64,000 nucleotides of DNA from Planctomycetota bacterium. GTDB taxonomy: Bacteria > Planctomycetota > UBA1135 > GCA-002686595. The stretch is from positions 26,757 through 90,756 of the forward strand of contig JADHOC010000021.1 in NCBI GenBank assembly GCA_016779205.1. The letters are read 5' to 3'. A model generated the notes under the pieces. The model was not told the DNA's origin. It saw nothing but the letters and a program-made list of their open reading frames with translations, and did not search any database. The position numbers and the translations under genes were made by a program. Positions 25,698-34,083 of the stretch are shown here, piece after piece. How positions within the stretch are numbered: the first letter of the stretch is position 1; every line of letters begins with the position of its first letter.

Positions 25698-28600
25698 TCA
25701 GTCCGATTCGGTCGTCGGCAGCGTCACTTCGACGCGCTGGAGATCCCCCGAGCGGGCCCAGATCGCGCGGCTCGTGGCGGCGTCGATCTCCGCCCCTTCG
25801 CAGCGCGTGCGGGTCCCGTCCACGGCGACCAGGTCGACCCCCGGGGAGGCCCCCCGTCGGATGATGAAGGGGACCCCGCAGTGGGAGATGGCCAGGGCTC
25901 CGGTGGGAACCTCGATCGCCTCGCCCGACGGGCTCCGCAGGGAGCCAGCGGTGTCGCGGAGCTCCCCCTCGTGGAGGAGGGACCCGTCGAACTGGATCTG
26001 GCCCTCGCGGATGCGGAGGCCAACCTCGCCGAGCCGGGAGAGGAGGTCCTCCTTGACCTGCCCGCTCATGCCCGGCTGGCGGGCGCCGCCGTCGGCCTGG
26101 GAGTGGGAGTAGGGCTCGGTGGGGAAGGCCCCGAACTCCTCGGGGGACTTGTGGGTCCCCAGCCCCGCGCGGGCCGCCCGGTAGTGCCGGCGGAGCGCCT
26201 CGCAGACCTCCTCCGGCTCGCCCTGGTCGACCGCGCACCACAGGGTCTCCTGGATCGCCAGGATCAGCTTCGAGGTCATGTGCCAGAAGGTGCACCCGAG
26301 CCCCTCGTAGCCGAAGAAGGTGCCCGAGCGCCCGGTGAAGGCCGCGTGGTCGAAGACCTCCTCGTACTCGCCCAGGAGGGCCTCCCGGTCACGCTCCACC
26401 GAGGCGGCCAGGCGACCGTCCTCGAGTGCCTCGAGGGCGGAGGACAGCGCAGCGGCGCTCTTGAGCCCGGGGGCGAAGCGTAGGCACTCGGCCCCGGAGC
26501 GGATGACGCTCCGGTCTCCGGCCTCGAGCAGCTCCTTGATGAGCGGCACGCGCTCCTCTGCGCCCTCCTTGAGCACCCCCTTGTCCAGGAGACCGGGGAG
26601 CTCCCGGTCCGGGTAGAGGAGGTAGGTGTCCAGGTCGGAGCGGTGGAGCGGGCTCTCTCGCAGCGCATCCAGGAGCGCGACCGCGTCGGCCCCGCGCACG
26701 ATCCCCGCCGAGAGCGCAGCCACCTGGCCCTCGAGCATGAGGGGCAGGTGACGGATGCCTACCTCGCCCTCGGTGAACGCGACGAGGTCGTACCCGTGGA
26801 AGAGGCCGTCCTCCCGGACGTTGGCGGCGGCGGTGGCCTTCAGCCACTCACCCGCGGCGGCGAAGAGCCGCTGCAGCAGCTCGAGCGGCGCCGTCTCCAG
26901 CCCATCCTCGGCGTCGCCATAGACGGCGGCTCGGTGGCGCTCGCCCGCCCGGCCGAGGGCCTCGGTGGTCGCCCAGCGGGCCGCCGGCTGGACCGTCGCC
27001 GTCGCGGCATCGCCGGACTCCAGCGCCTCGACGATCTCCGCCAGGAAGCGGCCGGTCCGCGCGGAGAGCGAGAGGGGAGCGGCGCCCTCGAAGAGCCCCG
27101 AGAGGACCTCGGCGTGGCGGAACATGGCGCAGGTGGTGACGATCGACGCCCCCGAACCCACCAGGGCGTTGTTCGCATCGTTCCACTCGGGACGCTGGGC
27201 GTTCATCCAGATCCCCGCGCCGGGCACGAGGTTGGAGAGCTTGGCCAGGAAGGGGACGAGCAGCTTCTCCTCGAGCGTCGTGCGCACGAGGCCGCCCCCG
27301 GCGTCGTGGACGAGCTTGCCGTCGGCGCCCTCACGGTCCACGCGCTCGCCCGCGACCCACGCGCGGTCGTTGTCGTAGTCCACCGTCGACTGCGGGTTGC
27401 GCACGAGGTCGTCGAAGCCGCGGATGCGGTAGGGGACGTCCGCGTGCACGAAGATGCTGCGGCCGAAGAGCTGCCCCATGCGTCCGGGGTAGTGCTCCTC
27501 GAGGCGCTCGATGAGGCGGGTCAGGTAGACGATCTGGTGGTCGCCCCAGTAGCCGATGTACGACCAGGGGTCATTGGGGTCGTGCACCTCCCAGTCCAGC
27601 CCCTCGCTGGTGATGCGATAGGGGTTGTAGCCGTCGGCGGTGCTGGCGTTGAGGAAGCGGATGATGAAGGCTTCCAGGTAGGTGGGGTTGGCGAGCCCGA
27701 GCGCCTCCCAGTTCTGGAAGATGTCGCGCCAGTTGCCCTGGTAGCCGAAGGTCAGCTCGCCGTGTTCTCCGCGGACGTCGATGGAGAATGTGTTCCACGG
27801 GCGGCTCGGGTCGCCGTGACGCCGGCTGAAGGCGAGGGGCAGGAACTCGCGCAGGTGGCGCTCGAGGTCCGGGTCGGCGGAGGAGTCCTCGATGAGCTCG
27901 CCCACCGTCCACTCCTCGGGCCAGCCGGAGATCCGGTCCACGTTGCGCGCGAACACCGCCGGGGCCACCGTGGCGAGGTGCTCGATGAAGGCCGCGCGCG
28001 GCTGCCGCGTCCCGAGGGGGAAGAGCCCGCCGCGCATCGTGTTGTAGAGCGTGTTCGCCGCGTGCCTTGCGTCCTCGGCGTCGCTCGCGGTGCATTGGAC
28101 GCCGTCCGCGTTGGCGAGGAGCTCAAGCAGGGTCTCCCGGCTCTCGTGCACGCCCGCGAGGATGTCCGCGCCCGGATCCTCGGAGTCGAGCTGCCACGCG
28201 AGCAGCGCCTCCACGTCGTCGGCGCTTCGGTCGAGCTCCAGGGCCATCACCCAGTCCGCGCTCTCGCCCGGCCCGAGCTCGAGGGCCTGCTCGATGAGGA
28301 ACGCGCTGCGCTTGCCCCGCACGAGGTTCTCCTCGGTGAGGGCCTCTCCGCGCCGGAACCTGTCCTGCTGCGCGGCGCTGAGCAGGCGCGTCCCCGGGGC
28401 AGAGCACCAGGCGGTGGTGGAGGAGAGGCTCTCGCTCGGCTCGGCCCGGTCCACGGGGATCGAGCCCAGGCCAAACAGCGCGACGCCGTCGGCGAGCTCG
28501 GAGAACCGGTAGGCGTCCACGAGCACGCTGTAGGCGTCCATCATGGACTTCTCGATCGCCGGGGGCATGACGTCGAGGACGCCGTCGAGCACGTCGAGGT

Positions 28601-29111
28601 GGCGGGCGGTCTCGCCCGTGTTGGTCACGCGGACGGTCCGGACGATTCCGTGGGCCTCGCTGCTGGTCCAGCACTGACGGACGGTGAGCCCGAGGCTGTG
28701 GTTGTGCTCGATCAGGGCGAGGGCGCTGCCGAGGGTGCAGCGCTCGAGATCCTGGGACACCTCGTGGGCGCCGGCGCCGCGCTGGGTGAACGGCTCCCAG
28801 ACCTCGCCGTCCGGGAGGCGGACGATGGTGGAGCCGCCGACCGACCCCTGGGCGTCGTGGACCCGGTCCACGGTCCGGTAGGGGAAGAGCGCCTGGTTGA
28901 CGTTCCTGCGCCCCGCGGTGAGCGCGCCCCTGCTGGAGATGAAGCCCCAGTGGTCGGAGCCCGAGGCGAGGGTGGTGAGGAACGGCGCCATCCGATCCGC
29001 CGAACGAATCCGGGCCCAGCGGAACGACGTCGCCCCCTCCGGGCTACCGGCGGCGTCTCGCGTGACGAAGTCGCCGGCGATCGCCCGGCGGTTGGTGGCG
29101 AAGGGGGTCAT
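25698..29111 (-). CDS. probable beta-1,3-glucan phosphorylase (GH149-like)
   Basis: A very large cytoplasmic carbohydrate-active enzyme, 1137 residues, no signal peptide. The N-terminal beta-sandwich has SDHWGFISSRGALTAGRRN. An (alpha/alpha)6-type region holds NTLYNTMRGGLFP, PSRPWNTFSIDVRG, LTFGYQGNWRDIFQNWEALG, FNPYRIT-like YNPYRITSEGLDWEV, GDHQIVYLTRL, and NAQRPEWNDANNALVGSGAS with probable catalytic acid D645. Length, architecture and the EWNDANNALVG motif fit GH149/GH161 phosphorylases, which release glucose-1-phosphate from beta-1,3-glucans. The start overlaps the stop of a GH16 lipoprotein gene, and a sugar porter precedes it. Assignment rests on remembered family features and context. 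Confidence 0.68.
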   Translation of the reverse strand: MTPFATNRRAIAGDFVTRDAAGSPEGATSFRWARIRSADRMAPFLTTLASGSDHWGFISSRGALTAGRRNVNQALFPYRTVDRVHDAQGSVGGSTIVRLPDGEVWEPFTQRGAGAHEVSQDLERCTLGSALALIEHNHSLGLTVRQCWTSSEAHGIVRTVRVTNTGETARHLDVLDGVLDVMPPAIEKSMMDAYSVLVDAYRFSELADGVALFGLGSIPVDRAEPSESLSSTTAWCSAPGTRLLSAAQQDRFRRGEALTEENLVRGKRSAFLIEQALELGPGESADWVMALELDRSADDVEALLAWQLDSEDPGADILAGVHESRETLLELLANADGVQCTASDAEDARHAANTLYNTMRGGLFPLGTRQPRAAFIEHLATVAPAVFARNVDRISGWPEEWTVGELIEDSSADPDLERHLREFLPLAFSRRHGDPSRPWNTFSIDVRGEHGELTFGYQGNWRDIFQNWEALGLANPTYLEAFIIRFLNASTADGYNPYRITSEGLDWEVHDPNDPWSYIGYWGDHQIVYLTRLIERLEEHYPGRMGQLFGRSIFVHADVPYRIRGFDDLVRNPQSTVDYDNDRAWVAGERVDREGADGKLVHDAGGGLVRTTLEEKLLVPFLAKLSNLVPGAGIWMNAQRPEWNDANNALVGSGASIVTTCAMFRHAEVLSGLFEGAAPLSLSARTGRFLAEIVEALESGDAATATVQPAARWATTEALGRAGERHRAAVYGDAEDGLETAPLELLQRLFAAAGEWLKATAAANVREDGLFHGYDLVAFTEGEVGIRHLPLMLEGQVAALSAGIVRGADAVALLDALRESPLHRSDLDTYLLYPDRELPGLLDKGVLKEGAEERVPLIKELLEAGDRSVIRSGAECLRFAPGLKSAAALSSALEALEDGRLAASVERDREALLGEYEEVFDHAAFTGRSGTFFGYEGLGCTFWHMTSKLILAIQETLWCAVDQGEPEEVCEALRRHYRAARAGLGTHKSPEEFGAFPTEPYSHSQADGGARQPGMSGQVKEDLLSRLGEVGLRIREGQIQFDGSLLHEGELRDTAGSLRSPSGEAIEVPTGALAISHCGVPFIIRRGASPGVDLVAVDGTRTRCEGAEIDAATSRAIWARSGDLQRVEVTLPTTESD

Positions 29112-30379
29112 CGCTTCTCCAGTACACGGACGTAGTCCACCACCACCTGCTGAGGGCCGATCCCGGGCGTGATGGGGCCGCCCATTCCCCCGCCCATGGC
29201 GAGGTTGAGAATGATGTTCTGGGGCCGATCGAAGGGCCACGCCTCCGCGGACTCCTTCTTGTCGTAGGTGTAGTAGTGGACGCCGTCCACATACATGCGC
29301 ACCTCGTCCTCGTCCCACTCACAGGCGTAGACGTGGAAGTCGGTGCTCATCCCGTCGACGGGGAGCACGTTGGTGATGTGGTTGCCCTGCTTGAAGTAGT
29401 AGGCGCGGGTGTGGCAGGAGCCGTGGTTGATGCCGTTCCCCGTTTCGTCACTGATCTCCTTGCCGACGGCCTCCATGATGTCCACCTCGCCGCAGTACGG
29501 CCACGAGATCTCGTCGCGGTAGTCGTCGCCGAGCAGCCAGCCGGCGGCCCACGTTCCGTCCGCGGCGGGGACCTTGGCGCGCATCTCGATGCGCCCCCGC
29601 AGGAAGCTCACCTTGCCACGCGTGGTCAGGCGGGCGGAGGTCCAGGCCATCCCGTCGTCGTCGGGGCGCGCCTCGATGATGAGGTTGCCGCCTTCCTGGC
29701 GGGCGTTGTCCGTATCACCGACCGTGTAGTACTGGGGTTCGAAGTTGCCCCAGCCCCAGTTGCCCACGTCGTGGAGCCACTTCGTCTGGTCGGGGAGGCC
29801 CTCGCCGTTGAACTCGTCAGCCCACACCACGGCCCACTCCTCGCCGTCCATGGACTGGGTCATGGAGCGGGGGGTGAGCTGCTGGGGACGGATCATGGTG
29901 AACCGCACGCCGGTCACCGTCACGGCGCCCCCGTCGTGGTGGAGGCGCATGCGGTGGAGCCCCGCGTCGAGGGGGGAGCCGTCCCGGGACGGCTTCGGCG
30001 CGGCCTCGTACGCGACCATGGGTCCCGTGACGTTGTACGACCGGCCGTCCTTGTTCCCCACGCGGTCCTCGACCCAGGTCGTGACCTCCCCGTCCGGTCC
30101 GTCGGCGAACATGACCTCGGTGCGCCAGCGGCCGCACTCGGGGAAGGTGGCGACGAAGTCGATCCAACCTGAGGCCTCGGGGTGGCGCACGCCGCCGATC
30201 CCGCCCTCGAGCGGGCCAGCGGAGCTGATCGAGCCTGCGGGGAAGAGGACCTCCACGGAGACCGCGTCGTCGGCAACCATCGCTGGGATGGACCAGGCCG
30301 GGGTGTCGACCTTGACTGCGGACGAGGAGGCGCCGGCGCAGGAGGCCAGCAGCAGGGGGATGAGGAGTGCGTGGCGCAT
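29108..30379 (-). CDS. GH16 beta-glucanase lipoprotein (laminarinase type)
   Basis: A 423-residue surface or periplasmic lipoprotein. The signal ends with lipobox LASC (Cys14). Residues 25-165 form a beta-sandwich that looks like a carbohydrate-binding module (GWIDFVATFPECGRWRTEV, LHRMRLHHDGG). Residues 180-423 are GH16: WADEFNGEG, then LTTRGKVSFLRGRIEMRAKVP, and catalytic GEVDIMEAVG with E298, D300 and E303. It ends FDRPQNIILNLAMGG and VVVDYVRV. It would cut beta-1,3(-1,4)-glucan outside the cell. Start ATG 30379 is just past the porter stop; the stop overlaps the phosphorylase start. Confidence 0.85.
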   Translation of the reverse strand: MRHALLIPLLLASCAGASSSAVKVDTPAWSIPAMVADDAVSVEVLFPAGSISSAGPLEGGIGGVRHPEASGWIDFVATFPECGRWRTEVMFADGPDGEVTTWVEDRVGNKDGRSYNVTGPMVAYEAAPKPSRDGSPLDAGLHRMRLHHDGGAVTVTGVRFTMIRPQQLTPRSMTQSMDGEEWAVVWADEFNGEGLPDQTKWLHDVGNWGWGNFEPQYYTVGDTDNARQEGGNLIIEARPDDDGMAWTSARLTTRGKVSFLRGRIEMRAKVPAADGTWAAGWLLGDDYRDEISWPYCGEVDIMEAVGKEISDETGNGINHGSCHTRAYYFKQGNHITNVLPVDGMSTDFHVYACEWDEDEVRMYVDGVHYYTYDKKESAEAWPFDRPQNIILNLAMGGGMGGPITPGIGPQQVVVDYVRVLEKR

Positions 30380-30381
30380 GA

Positions 30382-32013
30382 TCAACCGAGGAGCTGGGCC
30401 TCCAGCTCCTCGAGGGACTTGCCCTTGGTCTCGGGGACGACCTTGAGGCTGAAGAGGAACGCGAGGGCGGCGAAGACGCCGAAGAAGAGGAAGACGCCCG
30501 CGGGCCCGAACTCGGCGAGGCCGGAGGGGAACAGCTTCTGGACGGCGTACGAGACCAGCGAGTTGAAGAACCCCGCCGCCGAGATCGCCACGCCGCGCAT
30601 GCGCGCGGGGAAGATCTCGGAGAACATCGCCCACATCACAGGGCCCAGCGAGATCGCGAAGGCGGCGATGTACAGGAGGATCGCCATGAGGATCAGGTCG
30701 CCGTTGGCCTGCAGAGCCTTCTTCGGGAGATCGCCCTTGGCCTTCTCGATGGCCTCGGCGAGGGCCGGAGCGCTCGGCTTCTCCTTTGCGACGACGCCGT
30801 CGATGGCAAGCAGGAACTCCTTGTGCGAGTCTGAGGCCTCGGTGAGGGGGGCGAGGGCGGCGAGCGCTGCCTCGAAGTCCGGTGTGCCCTCTTCACCCGC
30901 CGCCTTCTTGGACAGGTCGGTCGCGGTGGCGGCCAGGCGATCACCGGAGAGCTGGTAGGTCCCCGCGTTGAAGGCGTAGGCGTTGGTGAGGAGCGCGACG
31001 GTCATGGCACCGGTGCCGACCAGGAGGAGCGGCCTTCGACCCTTGCGGTCGATGAGCCACATGGCGATCAGAGTGAACACCACGTTCACCAGGCCCACGT
31101 AGATGGCCTGCATCAGGGCGGCGTCACGGCCGACCCCGGTCATCTCGAAGATGGTGGTCGCGTAGTAGAAGATCGCGTTGATCCCGGTGATCTGCTGGAA
31201 GAACCCGAGGCCGAGCCCGATGAACATGACCCTCTTCATGCGGGAGGCGAAGAGCTCACCGAAGCTCGCCTCCTGACTGGCGGCGCTGAGGTTCTGGCGG
31301 ACCTCTTCGAGGGCGGAGTCGGCGGTCCCTTCGCCGCCGGTCTTCGCCAGGACGGTGCGGGCCTCGTCGAAGCGACCCTGGATGGCGAGCCACCGAGGGC
31401 TCCTCGGGACGAGCACCAGGGAGACGAGGTAGAGGATCGCCGGGATCGCCTCGACGCCGAGCATCCAGCGCCACGCGGCCGGGTCCACGGCCATGGCGTT
31501 CGGGTCCGCCGCTGTGGGGGCGGCGATCTTGAAGTGCTGCTCCAGGAAGTAGTTCGAGAAGAACGCGGCGGAGAACCCCAGCACGATGTTGAGCTGGTTG
31601 AAGGACACGAGGCGGCCGCGCTTCTCCGGTGGCGCGATCTCCGCGATGTACATGGGCGCGATCAGGAGGGCCCCGCCCACGCCGAAGCCGCCGATGACGC
31701 GGGCGATGACCAGCTCGACGTAGCTCCCGGCGAACGCGCTCCAGAGCGCGGAGACCGAGAAGAGCGCCGCGGTGCAGATCAGCACCGGCTTGCGGCCGAA
31801 GCGGTCCGCGACCCTCCCGGCGAACGCCATGGCGAGCGTGGCCCCCGCAGTCAGGCAGGCCACCGCCGTCCCCACCTGTCGCGGGCTCAGGTCGAAGTGG
31901 TCCTTGAGCGGGTCGACGACGCCGGAGATGACCGCGCTGTCGAAGCCCATGAGGAAGCCGCCGAGGGCGACAGTCAGCGAGACCAGGAGCGTGTAGCTGG
32001 AGCGATCGTTCAT
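30382..32013 (-). CDS. sugar porter family MFS transporter
   Basis: A 12-TM sugar:H+ symporter of 543 residues. Signature motifs: GFDSAVISG (23-31), GRVADRFGRKP, PRSPRWLA (203-210), FFQQITGINAIFYYA (271-285), DRKGRRP and the terminal PETKGKSLEE. An insertion of about 90 residues (349-437), Ala/Glu/Lys-rich and probably helical, lies between predicted TM9 and TM10. It should face the periplasm and makes the protein longer than typical porters (about 460-480). First gene of the glucan operon: porter, GH16, phosphorylase. Likely substrate: glucose or short beta-1,3-glucans. Confidence 0.88.
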   Translation of the reverse strand: MNDRSSYTLLVSLTVALGGFLMGFDSAVISGVVDPLKDHFDLSPRQVGTAVACLTAGATLAMAFAGRVADRFGRKPVLICTAALFSVSALWSAFAGSYVELVIARVIGGFGVGGALLIAPMYIAEIAPPEKRGRLVSFNQLNIVLGFSAAFFSNYFLEQHFKIAAPTAADPNAMAVDPAAWRWMLGVEAIPAILYLVSLVLVPRSPRWLAIQGRFDEARTVLAKTGGEGTADSALEEVRQNLSAASQEASFGELFASRMKRVMFIGLGLGFFQQITGINAIFYYATTIFEMTGVGRDAALMQAIYVGLVNVVFTLIAMWLIDRKGRRPLLLVGTGAMTVALLTNAYAFNAGTYQLSGDRLAATATDLSKKAAGEEGTPDFEAALAALAPLTEASDSHKEFLLAIDGVVAKEKPSAPALAEAIEKAKGDLPKKALQANGDLILMAILLYIAAFAISLGPVMWAMFSEIFPARMRGVAISAAGFFNSLVSYAVQKLFPSGLAEFGPAGVFLFFGVFAALAFLFSLKVVPETKGKSLEELEAQLLG

Positions 32014-32134
32014 GATGGCCCGGGATCTTAGTGGATCGTGGGGGGCGGCGCGTGGGCGGACGACGGCGTCCGGAGGATGGGGAGGGGCCCTGCAGGAGCG
32101 GTCAATCGCTCGCCTGAAAGTCGCGACCTATAGA

Positions 32135-32173
32135 CACGCTCATCGCACCCCTGTGGGAGGCACGATGAGCGTG
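32135..32173 (-). terminator. hairpin downstream of the secreted-protein gene
   Basis: Perfect 11-base arms CACGCTCATCG (32135-32145) and CGATGAGCGTG (32163-32173) with a 17-base loop. It lies 44 bases beyond the stop of the minus-strand gene at 32217 and about 120 bases upstream of the sugar porter start. No T-run follows on the minus strand. Terminator is the likely role; an operator for the glucan operon is the alternative. Confidence 0.5.
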
Positions 32174-32216
32174 ATCAGACTCTTCTTGTGGCCCCCTCAG
32201 CGAGGGAGCCGCGGCA

Positions 32217-33413
32217 TCACTGGAAGGTGACCTCGACGCCGTCGGTGAAGTTGCTCGTCGCCGAGCCGCCCACCGCGTCGCGGTACCACGTCGTGAAGTT
32301 CCAGGTCTCGCCGGCCTGAGCGGCGACGAGGCCCGTCGGGGTCGGCATCTGCGTCAGGTCGATGCCGAGGGTGAAGGTGCCGCCGGAGCCCGAGTTGAGG
32401 ATCTGGCCGGGGCCGACGTAGCGCCCGATGGAGCCGCTGAGGCAGAGGTTGCCCTGGCTACCGCCGGGGTTCTGGATGAAGCCTTGCACCCGGCTCGTCA
32501 GGTAGAACCCGAAGGAGTTGTTCGGGAGGCTCGAGGCCACGAGGGACATGTTGTTGTCCGCGAGGGTGAGGCTGCCGCTGGCGATGATGTTGCCCACGGC
32601 GCCTGTGGAGTTGGCCACGCCGGTGCAGTAGTTGATGCCCACGTTGGCAGACGGCTCGCCCCGAGCGATGACCAGGTCATCCCAGAAGAAGTGCGTGCCC
32701 GAGCCGCCGGAGTTCAGGCGGATCTCGTCCCAGCGGAGGTCGCCGATGAGCCCGTCGAGGTTCGGGAGCTCGGAGGTGGGGAAGTCAGCGACCGGGTCAA
32801 CCCACATGCGGACGCGCTCGTCCCCGGGCTGGTGGTCGATCCGGAAGACGAGCTTCGCGCACTGGGAGGCGTCGGTGGTGAAGTCGTACTCGGGGGGCAG
32901 GCCCACGCCGCCCTCGTCGTCCCAGCCCCAGTTCCAGGAGGTGGTGCCCCAGGGGGAGCCGAGGAGGAGCTGCTCGTTGCTCGGGTCCTGGGTGCTGAAG
33001 AGCTGGACGGCGCCGAAGGAGCCGTTGCCGAACTGCTGGTACATCTGGGTGCGGAAGGAGATCCAGATGGTGGAGCCGTCGGCGCCGAAGAACCCGCTGT
33101 CGACGACGCTCGCGTGGCCGGTCTGATCGGGGACGCGGGCCGCCGCGACAAACTCCTGGGCCTGACCCGCGTAGTTCCCCACGGAGTCGGCGCAGGTCAT
33201 CGGCGGGTTGACGGAGGGGTCGAAGATGACGATCTCGTTGCCACCGCCCGCGGGGAGGGTCCAGGCGTTGGCCCAGCCGGTGCCGGTGTTGGCGTTCTGG
33301 AGAAGCCCGGGAGCGGTGTAGTCGAACTGCTCCGTGGCGATCACGGTGACCTGCGCGGCGGCCACCGAGGTGAGTCCAAGGGCGACGGGCAGAATGCGAG
33401 AGAGAGTCTTCAT
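32217..33413 (-). CDS. secreted two-domain protein with a C-terminal beta domain
   Basis: A 398-residue exported protein. Signal peptide about 1-20 (ILPVALGLTSVAAAQ). Residues 25-260 form a lectin-like beta domain with ATEQFDYTAPGLL, MYQQFGNGSFGAVQLF, FRIDHQPGDERVRMWVDP and HFFWDDLVIARG. This resembles proteins that describe LamG-like binding modules. From about residue 265 a separate domain starts NYCTGVANSTGAVGNI and includes LCLSGSIGRYVGPGQIL and TFTLGIDLTQMP. I remember this Cys-pair domain from many exported planctomycete proteins but know no function for it. It is monocistronic, with a long upstream spacer carrying a palindrome. Confidence 0.65.
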   Translation of the reverse strand: MKTLSRILPVALGLTSVAAAQVTVIATEQFDYTAPGLLQNANTGTGWANAWTLPAGGGNEIVIFDPSVNPPMTCADSVGNYAGQAQEFVAAARVPDQTGHASVVDSGFFGADGSTIWISFRTQMYQQFGNGSFGAVQLFSTQDPSNEQLLLGSPWGTTSWNWGWDDEGGVGLPPEYDFTTDASQCAKLVFRIDHQPGDERVRMWVDPVADFPTSELPNLDGLIGDLRWDEIRLNSGGSGTHFFWDDLVIARGEPSANVGINYCTGVANSTGAVGNIIASGSLTLADNNMSLVASSLPNNSFGFYLTSRVQGFIQNPGGSQGNLCLSGSIGRYVGPGQILNSGSGGTFTLGIDLTQMPTPTGLVAAQAGETWNFTTWYRDAVGGSATSNFTDGVEVTFQ

Positions 33414-33610
33414 GGCACGGGTGATGAGAGTCGAGTGGTTGCTTGAGAGTCGATGATCGAGCGATGGGGATTTCGACCTCGCGCGTGGGCGCGTGTTCGA
33501 AACGTACTCCGATCCGGCAGGTGATAGTGGGAGCCGGGCAGGGGCATCACTGACACGTCTCGAAACCGGCCCGATTTTCGGGCAGAAAAGTGCGTCCACC
33601 TGTCGCAGGG

Positions 33611-33634
33611 CGCGTTCTTGGGGCCAAGAACGCG
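33611..33634. promoter_or_regulatory. 24-base palindrome in a divergent spacer
   Basis: CGCGTTCTTGG (33611-33621) and CCAAGAACGCG (33624-33634) are exact inverted repeats separated by GG. It lies 77 bases upstream of the DUF2237 gene and about 200 bases upstream of the divergent secreted-protein gene. The symmetry and size suit a dimeric repressor operator. The regulator is unknown. Confidence 0.5.
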
Positions 33635-33710
33635 GTCTCCGCGCGTTGGTCGCCACCTTTCATTTCGTCGGCCGGCAGCCCGCAGAGCAGACCCTGTAGA
33701 ACCTGTCCCC

Positions 33711-34082
33711 ATGATCCAGAAGATCGAGACGAACGTGCTCGGAGAGCCGCTCGCGCCGTGCTGCACCGACCCCATGACGGGCTACTTCCGGGACGGCTCA
33801 TGCCGGACCGGGCCGGACGACCTGGGTCGGCACACCGTCTGCTCCAAGGTCACAGAGGAGTTCCTTCTCTTCAGCGCCTCCATGGGGAACGACCTCTCCA
33901 CCCCGCGGCCGGAGTACTCCTTCCCCGGGCTCAAGCCCGGGGACTGCTGGTGCCTCTGTGTCCTCCGCTGGAGGGAGGCCCTCGAAGCGGGCTGCCCGCC
34001 GCCGGTGCGGCTCGAGGCCACCCACGCCAGCGCGCTCGAGCACGTCACCCTCGAGGACCTGCAGCGTCACGCGCTGAGCTGA
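33711..34082 (+). CDS. DUF2237 family protein
   Basis: A 123-residue single-domain DUF2237 protein. Family blocks are nearly intact: NVLGEPLAPCCTDPMTGYFRDG (given as NVLGEPL, CCTDPMTGYFRDG), GPDDLGRHTVCSKVTEEFL, GNDLSTPRPEYSFPGLKPGD, WCLCVLRWREAL, and LEATHASALEHV. It has seven cysteines, several in pairs (CC, CWC), suggesting metal or redox chemistry, but the function is unknown. Start ATG 33711 without Shine-Dalgarno. Convergent with the radical SAM gene, whose stop is one base away from this stop. Confidence 0.88.
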   Translation: MIQKIETNVLGEPLAPCCTDPMTGYFRDGSCRTGPDDLGRHTVCSKVTEEFLLFSASMGNDLSTPRPEYSFPGLKPGDCWCLCVLRWREALEAGCPPPVRLEATHASALEHVTLEDLQRHALS

Positions 34083-34083
34083 C

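Noticed and set aside
26643..29135. 830-codon open frame on the plus strand across the phosphorylase gene
   Set aside because: Low-complexity Val/Gly/Arg/Glu, no motifs; the minus strand holds the enzyme with coherent motifs.
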